Counted from the first letter of the stretch, positions 1 through 8,756 are shown. The stretch: DNA of 64,000 nucleotides from Paenibacillus sp. 1011MAR3C5 (GCF_003591485.1 NZ_QZCF01000001.1:496001-560000); one strand, 5' to 3'. The notes: generated from the letters alone by a model not told the origin. Translations and numbers: made by a program.

Positions 1-33
1 ACGATAGCGGTATTCATCTGAATCTAATACGAA

Positions 34-79
34 GGGGCTGCGCGAGGTCGAAATGACCATCCGGGCAGCCCCTTTTTTT
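34..79 (+). terminator. Rho-independent terminator for a gene left of the window
   Basis: An 8-bp perfect stem (34-41 with 65-72, GGGGCTGC/GCAGCCCC) is followed by seven T on the plus strand. It should end a plus-strand transcript entering from outside the window. Bases 1-33 show no gene that can be supported beyond a possible last few codons. Confidence 0.75.
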
Positions 80-279
80 ATGTAAGAAGAGCTTTCAAAT
101 CCTTAATCTGCCCGGTATGCCGCTGCTCATGCATATAGAGCAGCTCAATCCATTGAGATGCTCCATGTATCCACTTGTGCTAACTGGTTGAATTTAATTT
201 CATTGAGCGTCGAGATTTCATTCATCAACCCTTCTCTGGCTGTACTCAGATGATGCTCATAACGCTGGATAAGGTCCAC
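78..279 (-). pseudogene. DinB-like protein, internally deleted remnant
   Basis: A GTG at 279 has a good ribosome site (GGGAGG, 7 nt upstream) and opens a frame that reads like the start of a DinB/YfiT-type four-helix metalloprotein (VDLIQRYEHHLSTAREGL...). It stops at a TGA after about 43 codons. The next frame continues at once with QWIELLYMHEQRHTGQIKDL, the usual C-terminal helix of the same family, to a TAA at 78-80. The central 70-80 residues normally between these parts, including most metal ligands, are missing. This is seen directly; the family name is inferred from the two ends and is not certain. Confidence 0.6.
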
Positions 280-374
280 ATTATTACCTCCCATGACATT
301 AACGATCTCAACTCCTATTATTGAACATGGTATTAAGACTTGGTACTAATTATGCAGCTAATTAGTCCACGTAA

Positions 375-413
375 CAAAAAAGAGTTGCAGAGCGGACGCT
401 CTGCAACTCTTTC
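375..413 (-). terminator. Terminator of the vanW-like gene
   Basis: A near-perfect 16-bp stem (about 379-394 and 397-412) closes on a tiny loop and is followed on the minus strand by a run of six T. It lies 30 nt downstream of the VanW-family stop codon. Confidence 0.85.
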
Positions 414-442
414 CTATGTCTTCCTGTTTTGCTGGCAAACCC

Positions 443-1435
443 TTATTCAACGATAACTCTTCTCTCATCCATCCTTACTTCCTCAGGCAGCTTCCGCGAC
501 GCGCCGGGCACCTCCCGCGGCTGCAGCTCCAGAAGCTCCGAGGAATGGATCGAGATGCTGGCCGTTCCCGAGCCCGCATAGGCACGGATCAAGATCGGAT
601 GATCGTAGCGGTTCTCAAAGACAAAATCAGGCCCATACCAGCTCACCGTCGCATCACGCCCGGCAGGCACATAATGCACACTTCGGCTATGCGAATACCG
701 CTCGACGATCGTAAGCCCCGCCCGGTCGACTGCATTGAACAGCGTAGAGGAGATCTGGCAGATGCCGCCCCCGATATCCTCGTACATCTCGCCTCTGACA
801 ATGACAGGCGCGCGAAGATATCCTTTCTCCTTCGTTCGCATGCCGACAGTCTGATTGAACGAAAACCGCTCGCCGGGAAAAACAACATGATTATTAATCG
901 CCTGCGCCGCCAGCGCGATATTCGAGGAGCGATTGCGGTTGCGGCTATTGTAATAGGTCGCGTATTGTCCGATCTGTCTAACCTTGATGCCTGACAGAAC
1001 CTCGCTGTCAACACGTGGATAGTTACGGCGCAGCGGAATCTCCAGCCTAAGCGGCTCGCCTTCCAGCATATAGCCGTAAAACAATCGCTTGAATGCGTTG
1101 CGCTCCAGCTTAAGCCCCGGCTGCTCCGGCACAATGCGCCCCGCCCCATCCAGCGTCGCATTCACCGGCTCGCGCTCCACCTTGGCCGCGATGCTATCCA
1201 TTAGCTTGTTCAGTCGATCTTCATTCACAAGCGGTCCGACCGGCAACGGATACGAATAGTCGGACATGAGCACATCGTCCTTCACGACTTCCCCGCGAGA
1301 TTCGATGGTCAGATTCGGATAAACCCATTGATGCAGCGCAATCAGAACGGCCAGCAGCCCATTCCATCCCATACAAGTCCAACTCCCGATTGTTAAGGTA
1401 ACCGGAATAGTATGCGATAGTTTCAGCCGCTCCAT
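443..1435 (-). CDS. VanW family protein
   Basis: A 330-residue protein with a hydrophobic N-terminal segment (about residues 9-37) and a C-terminal VanW domain (about 165-300). Typical VanW features are visible: FPGERFSFNQTVG, then GGGICQISSTLFNA, then HSRSVHYVPAGRDATVSWYG and DFVFEN. The domain is named after the accessory vanW gene of vancomycin-resistance clusters, but its biochemical role is unknown and it is common in Bacillota without resistance. The hydrophobic segment suggests membrane anchoring with the domain outside. The ribosome site before the ATG is poor, so the start is not firm. The gene is last in a minus-strand run after the coiled-coil gene, but has a separating terminator upstream. 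Confidence 0.85.
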   Translation of the reverse strand: MERLKLSHTIPVTLTIGSWTCMGWNGLLAVLIALHQWVYPNLTIESRGEVVKDDVLMSDYSYPLPVGPLVNEDRLNKLMDSIAAKVEREPVNATLDGAGRIVPEQPGLKLERNAFKRLFYGYMLEGEPLRLEIPLRRNYPRVDSEVLSGIKVRQIGQYATYYNSRNRNRSSNIALAAQAINNHVVFPGERFSFNQTVGMRTKEKGYLRAPVIVRGEMYEDIGGGICQISSTLFNAVDRAGLTIVERYSHSRSVHYVPAGRDATVSWYGPDFVFENRYDHPILIRAYAGSGTASISIHSSELLELQPREVPGASRKLPEEVRMDERRVIVE

Positions 1436-1455
1436 TCGTTCCGCTCAAATTTTGC

Positions 1456-1507
1456 ACAAAACTAAAGGCATCCTCGTCCGCATCAAAGCGGTTTTGGATG
1501 CCCTTTG
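1456..1507 (-). terminator. Terminator between coiled-coil gene and vanW-like gene
   Basis: A 10-bp stem (1464-1473 with 1496-1505) encloses a second small stem (CCGC/GCGG) and is followed by a T-rich stretch on the minus strand. It lies just past the stop of the 125-residue gene, so the VanW gene probably has its own promoter or depends on read-through. Confidence 0.65.
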
Positions 1508-1516
1508 TTCATAACG

Positions 1517-1873
1517 TTACCTCTTATCGATCTGCAATAAAGTCACATGCTTCGTCACAAATGTATCCTTCAGCTGATCCTCTGTAATCACCTTCAGCTT
1601 GAGCAGACTGGCAATACGGGACAGGTCCGGCTTGGATAATAGCCGCCACAATTGCGGGTCGGGAAGCGCCTCCGACAGGCGCGTATCATTATATTCCTTC
1701 CGCTCCTGCTTCACCAGCTTTACCTGGAAGTTGCCGACCGTCGCCTCGGTGACACCCTGCTCCTCGTAATACGCCAATATTTCAGTGCGCAGCTCCTGAA
1801 GCTCCTGCTCAATCTCCTTTTGCTTGCTCTTAAGCTGAAAATAACGGCCCACTTGACGGTTCACCTTCATCAT
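1517..1873 (-). CDS. Small coiled-coil protein of unknown function
   Basis: The start at 1873 is chosen because GAGGGAG lies 5-7 nt upstream; an upstream in-frame ATG at 1894 would place this site inside the gene. The product has about 118 residues. Residues 5-40 form a charged heptad-like helix (YFQLKSKQKEIEQELQELR), followed by a short beta-like part (GNFQVKLVKQERKEYN) and a basic C-terminus. The layout recalls small phage-derived nuclease-inhibitor or structural proteins, but I do not recognise a family. There is no signal peptide or membrane helix, so it is probably cytoplasmic. It follows the secreted beta-helix gene by 57 nt on the same strand. Confidence 0.7.
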   Translation of the reverse strand: MMKVNRQVGRYFQLKSKQKEIEQELQELRTEILAYYEEQGVTEATVGNFQVKLVKQERKEYNDTRLSEALPDPQLWRLLSKPDLSRIASLLKLKVITEDQLKDTFVTKHVTLLQIDKR

Positions 1874-1930
1874 CACGCTCCCTCTATACGCCATATATAT
1901 GCGCTTCGAGAAGGATCTAGCATCGTGACG

Positions 1931-4219
1931 TTATTGTGCTTCCGGCTGTGTCGTCCCGCTTGCCGGAATCGCGCTCGTGCTTGGGGTGAGGAGCTCATTT
2001 TGATGAACGGCATCATTTTCTTTAAGCGCGAGCTTCGCGTTGGTCAGCTTGTTGTTCTCTACCGTATAGGCAGGCGCATCTATGCCCGCATAGGCTGTGG
2101 AGATGCCGATCGCCGGAATATTGGTGATGATCTCATTGCCGCGGATGATAGCAGCCAAGATATCATGCTTGTCGTTCCGCTTCCAGTAGTCGTTCAGCTT
2201 TATGATTTCAATCTTGTCCGAGGTAAGCGCGTTTCCTGTAATGGTATTGTTTTCAATCACGACATTTTTGGCCGACTGGACATTGACCGCTTGCGTATTG
2301 CCCAACAGGTTGAAGGTGGAGTTCTTCACTGTCAGATCCAGCTTCGCATGGTCGGCAGAGATACCGGTCCAAGCCGACTTGCTCAGGTTGAAGGTACAAT
2401 TGTTGAAGACATACTTCCCGGCTAGGCTGACACCGATTGAGCCATGGCTTGCGCCCTCGGCACCTGAGAATTCGCAGTTGTTGTACGTCGCAGGCGGCAG
2501 CGACACGCCATAGGTCGAGTTGAAGCCGCGTACCTTCAGATTGTTAATAATACTTCCCGGCTCAATACCTCCTGTGACTGTTCGCAGTGAGGATTCCCCA
2601 GTAATCGTAATATTGTCTAGCCGAAGTTTCTTGCCCCATAAGGCCAGGCCGGACTCCAGCTTCTTGTCCTTGCTCGTAATCGTAACATTCGATACCTTGA
2701 TTCCGAAGGCGTCTTTGGACGACAGCGACAAGACTGCATCAGTCAGTGCCATCCCGTCAATCGTCACGTTCGTGCCGATAAAGGAAGCCAGTGCCCGATC
2801 CACCCGGTTGCCGATAAACGTAGCATTATGATATGCCAGGATACGCGCCCCGTCGAAATGATTATTTTGAATAACGGCTCCTTCGAACGGTTCCGATATG
2901 GCAAGTCCAATAACGCCCTTGGAGCGCATCCGATTGCCTTCAACCAACGCGCCTGCGCCATCGTATAGGATAAGATCGTAGGACGCATTGCTGTGAAAGT
3001 CATTGTCTTTGATATAGATATTGCTGTTGAAATGGCCGTTATAATGATAGCCGCCTTCCACATCGATGCCGGATTGAGGCAGCGTACCCTTCATATGATG
3101 CAGCTCGTTATTTTGGATAAGTACCCTGTCGGCTCCGCCTACGGTGATACCCTGCCTCCGGTTGTAGGCGAACTCCGAATTTCTCACGACGATATCGGAG
3201 CTGACCGTCCGGCTCCATAGCTCAATATAGGCATCCTTGCTGTCGGCCTTTTGGAAAATAAGATGTACGCTCGCGGCTTTATTCGGAATGGCGATCGTCT
3301 CCCGCACTTTCTTGCCCTTCATCAGCTCGACGAACTTGCCTGACTTGTCCAGGAAAACAAGGTCGAACGTGCCGGGAAGCTTGATATTGTTTGTAATCTC
3401 AAACTTTTTTTGCGACAGCAGCAGTGAATGGTTGAGGCTGATCGGCTTCTTCGTTCTGATCTTTTGCTTATTCGCGACTGCCTTCCCCTTATCATTAAAT
3501 TCTCCCGATACGAAGCTGGCGGCATATAAGTCCATAATCAGCTTGCCATGTCCGCCGATCATAAGGCCGTCACCTGTGAACTCTGTTGCCTTCACTCCAT
3601 CGATCGTAACGGCGTTGGCGCCTTCAATCGCAATCCCATAACCGCTCTCATGTGTACCTGCAGAATGCACGCTGTCTTTCTTTTTAAAATCATGCGTTCC
3701 CTTGTCCCCCTTATAGCTGCCGCCTCTCAGCACGACGTTCTGAACGCCGACTCCGATATAGAACGTATGGTAAAACTCCTTGGCGTTCGTCTCCTTCTGA
3801 ATGACGACATCGTTCGGAAGATCGAAGATCAGGTTGCTCACCATGTTAATGTAGCTGTTTTTGTCTATGAGATAAGTGCCCTTGGGCAAAGTGACTGACT
3901 GGATTTTATTTTTGTTCGCCCATTGCAGCGCCTTGTTAATGCCTTTCGTCGTCTCAATTGGCTTTGTCCCATCATTGTGGATGCCCCACTTCTTCAAGTC
4001 AATCACTTGCGGCGTCAGCTTCACATCGGCCAGCGGAGCTCCGACCGGAAGTTCGCCTTGCGCAATGGCATGGCTGGCTTTGCTCGTATCGCTCGACGCA
4101 GCAGCTTCCAGCAAATGGGCATTAGATGCAAGCGCCCTTGTGAACCACGCACCTGCTCCAGCCTGTGACCATAGCGAAACCTGTATCGCAATGAGCACGC
4201 TCCAAACTATCCATTTCAT
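1931..4219 (-). CDS. Secreted right-handed parallel beta-helix protein (pectate-lyase superfamily)
   Basis: A 762-residue protein with a signal peptide (residues 1 to about 25, ending near SQAGAGA) and GGGAGG 6 nt before the ATG. Residues 75-140 match the start of the pectate-lyase-3 fold (VIDLKKWGIHNDGT, then LPKGTYLIDKNSYI). From about 150 onward, repeated NVVLRGG, ITVGGADRVLIQNNELH and VVIENNTITGN motifs indicate beta-helix coils. An intervening segment at about 230-330 without repeat character may be an inserted sandwich domain. Such proteins are polysaccharide lyases, hydrolases or epimerases acting outside the cell; no catalytic residues could be assigned, so the substrate is unknown. 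Confidence 0.85.
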   Translation of the reverse strand: MKWIVWSVLIAIQVSLWSQAGAGAWFTRALASNAHLLEAAASSDTSKASHAIAQGELPVGAPLADVKLTPQVIDLKKWGIHNDGTKPIETTKGINKALQWANKNKIQSVTLPKGTYLIDKNSYINMVSNLIFDLPNDVVIQKETNAKEFYHTFYIGVGVQNVVLRGGSYKGDKGTHDFKKKDSVHSAGTHESGYGIAIEGANAVTIDGVKATEFTGDGLMIGGHGKLIMDLYAASFVSGEFNDKGKAVANKQKIRTKKPISLNHSLLLSQKKFEITNNIKLPGTFDLVFLDKSGKFVELMKGKKVRETIAIPNKAASVHLIFQKADSKDAYIELWSRTVSSDIVVRNSEFAYNRRQGITVGGADRVLIQNNELHHMKGTLPQSGIDVEGGYHYNGHFNSNIYIKDNDFHSNASYDLILYDGAGALVEGNRMRSKGVIGLAISEPFEGAVIQNNHFDGARILAYHNATFIGNRVDRALASFIGTNVTIDGMALTDAVLSLSSKDAFGIKVSNVTITSKDKKLESGLALWGKKLRLDNITITGESSLRTVTGGIEPGSIINNLKVRGFNSTYGVSLPPATYNNCEFSGAEGASHGSIGVSLAGKYVFNNCTFNLSKSAWTGISADHAKLDLTVKNSTFNLLGNTQAVNVQSAKNVVIENNTITGNALTSDKIEIIKLNDYWKRNDKHDILAAIIRGNEIITNIPAIGISTAYAGIDAPAYTVENNKLTNAKLALKENDAVHQNELLTPSTSAIPASGTTQPEAQ

Positions 4220-4383
4220 CGTAATCCTCCCAGCTTAGCGGTATATTTTATCAGAATAGACATAACCGCCCACTTTAACTATAGCAGGATTGTAGTTCTT
4301 GATAAAGAACATATAGACCTAATTTCAGGAGTGCCACATCATGAATCAATCACAGGTGATCGCACAGCTTTACTTTACGCTTT

Positions 4384-4617
4384 TCACTTATTGTCCTTCT
4401 CATTGCCTCTTTTGAAGTTCCCTGTAGCCTTAGCCATAATAAGCTGGGCTTCCTTATGTTCTTTGCCCTCGATGGCTTTCAGAAACTTCTCGCTCGCCTT
4501 TCCAGAGAGAATGGTAACTTGCTTCCCCTGCCAGTAAATGAACACTTTATTGTCTTTGCTCGCTTTATATGTGAACACTTCTTCACTTAATCTATTCCGC
4601 TTGTCAATGTTGCTCAT
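4384..4617 (-). CDS. Small hypothetical protein, last gene of the accessory cluster
   Basis: A 77-residue charged protein beginning MSNIDKRNRLSEEVFTYK. Its middle (KVFIYWQGKQVTILSGKASEKFLKAI) resembles short conserved Bacillus proteins of unknown function in which a beta-hairpin is followed by a helix. There is no signal peptide or membrane helix. The ribosome site is weak. It lies 16 nt downstream of the small membrane protein gene, so it is probably in the same transcript. No function is proposed. Confidence 0.6.
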   Translation of the reverse strand: MSNIDKRNRLSEEVFTYKASKDNKVFIYWQGKQVTILSGKASEKFLKAIEGKEHKEAQLIMAKATGNFKRGNEKDNK

Positions 4618-4633
4618 ATGAATACCGCCATTC

Positions 4634-4951
4634 TTATATATTGAAAAACGAAGTTACTATGCCGAGTGCTCGAATTTCAATGGACTCGCCATCTTCGAAA
4701 GTAATTCGGCGAGTAAATTCCGTGTAAAATCCGGTGTTTCTCGTATGGCCAGAGTTCTTCGTAATGATCTTCTCCTTGCTGTCTATGATTTGTTTGCATG
4801 CTCTCAGACTACCGTCATATGTACAATAAATGCCGTGCTCCCTCTCCAACCATTTAGCAAACCTCACATCATCAAAACCGGGATTCGTGAACACTAATAT
4901 AATCAATGTCAACAAAATGAAGCCAAAGGTTAATTTCACTTTTCTGTTCAT
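4634..4951 (-). CDS. Small single-pass membrane protein, paralogue A
   Basis: The start at 4951 is set by GGAGGG three nt upstream; a longer reading frame to 4993 would leave this site inside the gene. The product has 105 residues: a basic N-terminus (MNRKVKL), one membrane helix (FGFILLTLIILVF) and an extracytoplasmic domain beginning NPGF with two Cys (HGIYC and RACK), possibly a disulfide. It ends GESIEIRALGIVTSFFN. It is clearly homologous to the gene at 5605-5946. The short layout, NP motif after the helix and aromatic ending resemble DUF4359-type proteins, an unconfirmed link. AT-richer than neighbouring housekeeping genes. Confidence 0.7.
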   Translation of the reverse strand: MNRKVKLTFGFILLTLIILVFTNPGFDDVRFAKWLEREHGIYCTYDGSLRACKQIIDSKEKIITKNSGHTRNTGFYTEFTRRITFEDGESIEIRALGIVTSFFNI

Positions 4952-4982
4952 GTTCCCTCCGATCCATGGTAGTAAAGACGGA

Positions 4983-5579
4983 TCAATACTCAAACCATCT
5001 TTTCATTTGTTCTCTTACCGAATCTGCTATTTTATTATCTCTCTTGCCAATCCATCTGTGCAGAGGTCCATCTATAAAGTCATGTAGGTGTTCTACTGAT
5101 TTATCAAGACTTGTTACAAGCTCTTTATGATCATATTCAATTGGCAAATAACCCTTGCTTACGCATGCCTCCGGGTCATCTGGCCAAATAAATGCTTTAT
5201 CCCCTTCATAAGTAATACTAGGAAAAGGATCATGTCCCAGCCATGGACTTTGTTTATCCGTAATTGAAAGTAAAATATCCGAGACCTGTTCCAAACCACA
5301 ACAACAGCTCGGCAGAATAAGGCTCTGCTCATCTTGAAAAAAAGCAATCCCGCCAGAAAGAGCAACTTCCTCTTGCTTTAATAATTCACTGAACGACTTC
5401 TGGAATGACTGATTAACAGGGATATGATTGAAACCAAATAAAAGGATGAGAAATAACTCAACATCATGATCGTTGGATTCAGAGGATAAACAAATAAACT
5501 CTCTTCGTATGACTTCGCTGGTGATCCATTCAGGTTGATCATAGTAAGGGTCCATAACTACTGGTTTTGTGTATGGCAT
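4983..5579 (-). CDS. Hypothetical cytoplasmic protein with a CCCGLE motif
   Basis: A 198-residue soluble acidic protein with AAAGGAG 9 nt before the ATG. The centre carries GGIAFFQDEQSLILPSCCCG, in which three consecutive Cys precede GLE. Small proteins with such a segment are common in Bacillota and Actinobacteria next to other SMI1/immunity-like genes, but I do not recognise a named family. The C-terminus is basic and aromatic. It sits between the two paralogous small membrane protein genes, all on one strand with gaps of about 25-30 nt, so co-expression is likely. A role as an immunity or sensor protein is only inference. Confidence 0.65.
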   Translation of the reverse strand: MPYTKPVVMDPYYDQPEWITSEVIRREFICLSSESNDHDVELFLILLFGFNHIPVNQSFQKSFSELLKQEEVALSGGIAFFQDEQSLILPSCCCGLEQVSDILLSITDKQSPWLGHDPFPSITYEGDKAFIWPDDPEACVSKGYLPIEYDHKELVTSLDKSVEHLHDFIDGPLHRWIGKRDNKIADSVREQMKRWFEY

Positions 5580-5604
5580 TTATCCATTCTCCTTTTAATG
5601 CCCA

Positions 5605-5946
5605 TCACTTGTTGAAAAACATATTCAATATCCCGACAGCGTGGATATTGACGGATTCTCCGTCCAGGTTCTTATAATGATCTCTGTAGATCGTGTAAAG
5701 TCCTGTGTTTTTTACCCCTCTGGATCTCCAGTCGATTTCTTCGTTTGTCTCTGCAACTTGTACACAGGAGACTAATTGAACAGGATCATGAGCGCAAAAT
5801 ATCCCATGCTCCTTCTCCAGCCATACGGCGTACTTCGAGTCATCCGGAAAACCCGGGTTTGTAATAAATAAAATAATGACCGTTACTAGAAGTATTCCGA
5901 TTGTAACTTTAACTTTTCTGTGCATTTCCCTTTTATGAATCCGCAA
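5605..5946 (-). CDS. Small single-pass membrane protein, paralogue B
   Basis: I place the start at a TTG (5946) because GGAGGAG lies about 8 nt upstream; an in-frame ATG at 5925, aligned with the start of paralogue A, has only AAGGGA two nt before it. The mature layout matches paralogue A: basic N-terminus (HRKVKVTIG), one membrane helix (ILLVTVIILFI), NPGF, WLE-x-EHGI-x-C, a second Cys, and a C-terminal GESVNIHAVGILNMFFN. Duplication of such a gene around an unrelated soluble gene is unusual. Function is unknown. Confidence 0.7.
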   Translation of the reverse strand: MRIHKREMHRKVKVTIGILLVTVIILFITNPGFPDDSKYAVWLEKEHGIFCAHDPVQLVSCVQVAETNEEIDWRSRGVKNTGLYTIYRDHYKNLDGESVNIHAVGILNMFFNK

Positions 5947-5963
5947 GTGTATCTCCTCCGATG

Positions 5964-6605
5964 CTAAGATTCTTGTCCGAATATCTCGTCAATTTGCTCC
6001 CGATCGTAGTAGAGAATCCATTCATTGAACCTGTTATATAGAAAAGTGATATCCTCTTTACGGGACGCAACAATATCGATCCCCCGGTTATCATACATAT
6101 GGAACACAATACGGCGATCAGGATCAATAAAATATAACCGGTCAACCACAGATTCTTTCTTTTCCGAAAAGCCGCCGATTGCTCCCAGCAGCGAAGCACA
6201 ATCGACATCCGATACCATACAGCGAACGCCGTACATGATGGAATAGCCTGTTAGCTCGTTTGTGTCTTCATCCAGTGATGGTTCTTTATAGATTTCTTCA
6301 ATGGCTTGCTGTAATTGGTCGCTTAGAAAGGTCGAGGTGAAGTCCACCATACCTGCCACCTCCCATTCCATCGGCTCGATGGATTCATACGAACCCACCA
6401 CGATGTAGATGGTCTGGTCCGGCTGAAACAGCGCTTGGAATAACGTGATTGCCCTTTCTTTCACAATGGCAAAATAGGTCTGATCATCGATCGAGGAATC
6501 CGATGGCCCCGCTTCAAAACGAATGCCAACCTTAGCGTTATAAAAGACTGGAGGTTCCAGCACAACTCCCGTCAATTGCTGTTCGATAAATGTTTTTATG
6601 GACAT
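5964..6605 (-). CDS. DUF3885 domain protein
   Basis: The start at 6605 (MSIKTFIEQQ) is preferred because GAGGAGGAGG lies 6 nt upstream; an ATG at 6626 would place the site within the gene. The product has 213 residues. The last third shows DUF3885 features: IDPDRRIVFHMYDNRGIDIV, a Lys/Glu helix, LYNRFNEWILYYDREQID and a short tail. DUF3885 proteins are small soluble proteins of unknown function, often near toxin/immunity-like genes in Bacillota. It is the first gene of the five-gene minus-strand cluster ending at 4384, with the next start 17 nt downstream. Confidence 0.8.
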   Translation of the reverse strand: MSIKTFIEQQLTGVVLEPPVFYNAKVGIRFEAGPSDSSIDDQTYFAIVKERAITLFQALFQPDQTIYIVVGSYESIEPMEWEVAGMVDFTSTFLSDQLQQAIEEIYKEPSLDEDTNELTGYSIMYGVRCMVSDVDCASLLGAIGGFSEKKESVVDRLYFIDPDRRIVFHMYDNRGIDIVASRKEDITFLYNRFNEWILYYDREQIDEIFGQES

Positions 6606-6813
6606 GCCCTGCCTCCTCCTCAGCATCAGCTTCCTATTTATTGTAAACGAAGCAAGCTATAGCCTCCACACTTTTCGTCAAAAAAGTATTATGCTGCCTC
6701 ATATGGACAGCGGCATACGCGTCATTTATGAACACTCACCGATTAGGGCATCATTTGGTCATGACCAAGCATTTTCCAGTTGCGATACTTGGTTTTATTT
6801 GTTAAGATAACTG

Positions 6814-6825
6814 ACGAACGTTCGT
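6814..6825. promoter_or_regulatory. Palindromic operator of the TetR/MFS pair
   Basis: A perfect 12-bp palindrome (ACGAACGTTCGT) lies 22 nt upstream of the TetR start codon, where it could block both promoter and start. TetR-family proteins bind such short palindromes, so autoregulation is likely. The identity of the inducer is not visible. Confidence 0.7.
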
Positions 6826-6847
6826 TAATTATTTGGGGGCGGTAAGC

Positions 6848-7429
6848 ATGAAAAGTGATGAAATTAAGGAGGCAGCACTGAAGTACTTCACCATCCATGG
6901 TTATGAAGGGGCATCCTTATCCCAGATTGCCGATGAAGTAGGCTTGAAGAAGCAGTCGATTTACGCCCATTTTAAAGGCAAAGACGATCTATTTATGCAA
7001 GTGTTGCGGGATGCCAAAGAGACTGAGCTATCTTCGAAGCTTAATTATTTTAGCGAGATTGAAGCGCATCATCCGGAGAAGGATCTGTACGGATTTCTGA
7101 AGCTGACCATCGATCTGTTTCAACAGAATGAGCATTTAAAGTTTTGGCTGCGTATGTCCTTTTTCCCGCCGGCCCACCTGGTGAATGCAGTTAGCGAGGA
7201 AGTTATCGATATTGAAGACAAGGTTCAAGCGATTCTGGAGAACAAGTTCAAGGACTGGCTTGAAGCTGAAGCCATTGTCGGAATCAATGCCAAATCTCTT
7301 ACGTTAGCTTTTGTAGGAGTTGTGGATACGATCTTGGTCGAGCTTGTATACGGCAATGATGCGCAGCGGCTGAAGGATAAGCTGGAGGCTTGCTGGTCTG
7401 TATTTTGGAGAGGCATTTCACAACACTGA
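6848..7429 (+). CDS. TetR family transcriptional regulator
   Basis: A 193-residue regulator starting at the ATG at 6848, which has GGGGGCGG upstream; a TTG 15 nt earlier is less likely. Residues 1-50 form the TetR helix-turn-helix (ALKYFTIHGYEGASLSQIADEVGLKKQSIYAHFKGKDDLF). The rest is an all-helical ligand and dimer domain. The gene is 25 nt upstream of a drug-efflux MFS gene on the same strand and carries a palindrome in its leader, so it is probably an autoregulated repressor of the efflux operon that responds to an efflux substrate. Confidence 0.88.
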   Translation: MKSDEIKEAALKYFTIHGYEGASLSQIADEVGLKKQSIYAHFKGKDDLFMQVLRDAKETELSSKLNYFSEIEAHHPEKDLYGFLKLTIDLFQQNEHLKFWLRMSFFPPAHLVNAVSEEVIDIEDKVQAILENKFKDWLEAEAIVGINAKSLTLAFVGVVDTILVELVYGNDAQRLKDKLEACWSVFWRGISQH

Positions 7430-7454
7430 TTCTGACACAATGAGGTAGAGAAAG

Positions 7455-8657
7455 ATGAAGAAGAGTATCAATCAACAAAAGGCAGTCTTAATCATACTGC
7501 TCAGCAACATTTTTATCGCATTTCTAGGTATTGGGCTTGTCATACCCGTCATGCCTTCCATTATGACAACAATGGATTTGTCGGGCAAAACAATGGGTTA
7601 CTTGGTTGCCGTATTCGCAGTCGCACAACTCCTGATGTCGCCGATCGCCGGACGATGGGTTGACCGTATCGGCCGCAAAAAAATGATCGTCATCGGCTTA
7701 TTCATATTCGGCGTTTCAGAACTGATTTTTGGATTAGGCACTCATGTCTATTTGTTATACATTTCAAGGGTTCTTGGAGGTATTAGCGCCGCCTTCATCA
7801 TGCCAGCCGTTACGGCATACATTGCGGATGTGACGACCATCGAAGACCGTCCGCAAGCGATGGGCTACTTGTCCGCAGCCATCAGTACCGGATTCATCAT
7901 AGGCCCCGGCATTGGCGGCTTCATTGCGGAATACGGAATTCGTCTGCCGTTCTTTTTTGCAGCGGGAATAGCGTTCCTGGCTTGTATCTTGTCATTCTTC
8001 ATCTTGAAGGAGACACTCACCAAAGAGCAGATTGCGGAGTTTTCGACTCAGGCTAATCAATCCAGCTTCCTTCGTGATATGAGAAGATCGCTGAAGCCGG
8101 TTTTCTTTATCGCATTTCTGATCGTATTCGTACTCGCCTTCGGCTTGTCCGCTTATGAAACGATCTTCAGCCTGTTCTCGGATCACAAGTTCGGCTTCTC
8201 TCCTAAGGACATCGCCGCCATCATTACGATAAGCGCGATCTTCGGCGTTGTCGTACAGGTCTTTATGTTCGGCAAAATGGTCGAGAAAATCGGTGAAAAA
8301 AGGCTGATCCAGCTCTGCCTTATCGCAGGCGTTATCCTGGCAATACTGTCCACGATGGTTTCTGGTTTCTGGATTGTGCTTGGTGTAACTTGTCTCATCT
8401 TCCTCGCTTTTGACTTGCTGCGTCCGGCATTGACGTCCTACTTGTCTAAGGCAGCTGGCAAAGAGCAAGGCTATGTCGCAGGCATGAACTCCACGTATAC
8501 GAGCCTCGGCAACATTGTTGGACCTGCCATGGGCGGATTGCTGTTCGATATCAATATCAACTATCCGTATCTCTTCTCCGCTGCCGTGATGTTCGTCGGT
8601 CTGGCGATAACTATATGGTGGAAGGAAAAACAGATGTCTGCAGGATTTGCGGAGTAA
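7455..8657 (+). CDS. MFS drug:H+ antiporter, Bmr/Blt/NorA type
   Basis: A 400-residue membrane protein with about 12 predicted helices. Family marks of the 12-TM drug:H+ antiporter group are visible: IPVMPSIM in TM1, motif A (GRWVDRIGRKK) in the TM2-3 loop, and motif C (GPGIGGFIAEYG) in TM5. Length and sequence style match Bacillus Bmr/Blt and Staphylococcus NorA. It should expel hydrophobic cations or related compounds using the proton gradient; the actual substrate cannot be read from sequence. It is the second gene of an operon with the TetR gene and is followed by a terminator. Confidence 0.88.
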   Translation: MKKSINQQKAVLIILLSNIFIAFLGIGLVIPVMPSIMTTMDLSGKTMGYLVAVFAVAQLLMSPIAGRWVDRIGRKKMIVIGLFIFGVSELIFGLGTHVYLLYISRVLGGISAAFIMPAVTAYIADVTTIEDRPQAMGYLSAAISTGFIIGPGIGGFIAEYGIRLPFFFAAGIAFLACILSFFILKETLTKEQIAEFSTQANQSSFLRDMRRSLKPVFFIAFLIVFVLAFGLSAYETIFSLFSDHKFGFSPKDIAAIITISAIFGVVVQVFMFGKMVEKIGEKRLIQLCLIAGVILAILSTMVSGFWIVLGVTCLIFLAFDLLRPALTSYLSKAAGKEQGYVAGMNSTYTSLGNIVGPAMGGLLFDININYPYLFSAAVMFVGLAITIWWKEKQMSAGFAE

Positions 8658-8704
8658 AGCTTGTGGGGGTTGCTTTTTGGGACAGCTTCTAGTGAATAGA
8701 TGAG

Positions 8705-8748
8705 GCCTTCCTTTGGATGCATACAGCGCATTCGAAGGAAGGCTTTTT
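8705..8748 (+). terminator. Terminator of the TetR/MFS operon
   Basis: A 9-bp stem (8705-8713 with 8735-8743, GCCTTCCTT/AAGGAAGGC) followed by five T. Confidence 0.85.
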
Positions 8749-8756
8749 GTATATCC

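Noticed and set aside
443..1435. Vancomycin resistance cluster (VanW here; VanR, VanS and a D,D-carboxypeptidase at 56.5-59.5 kb)
   Set aside because: The pieces are 55 kb apart and no vanH, vanA/B ligase or vanX is present. Such proteins are common in Bacillota without resistance.
6598..6810. 70-residue plus-strand frame before the TetR gene
   Set aside because: It starts inside the DUF3885 gene's leader, has no ribosome site and no protein-like pattern; the region is more likely the divergent promoter area.
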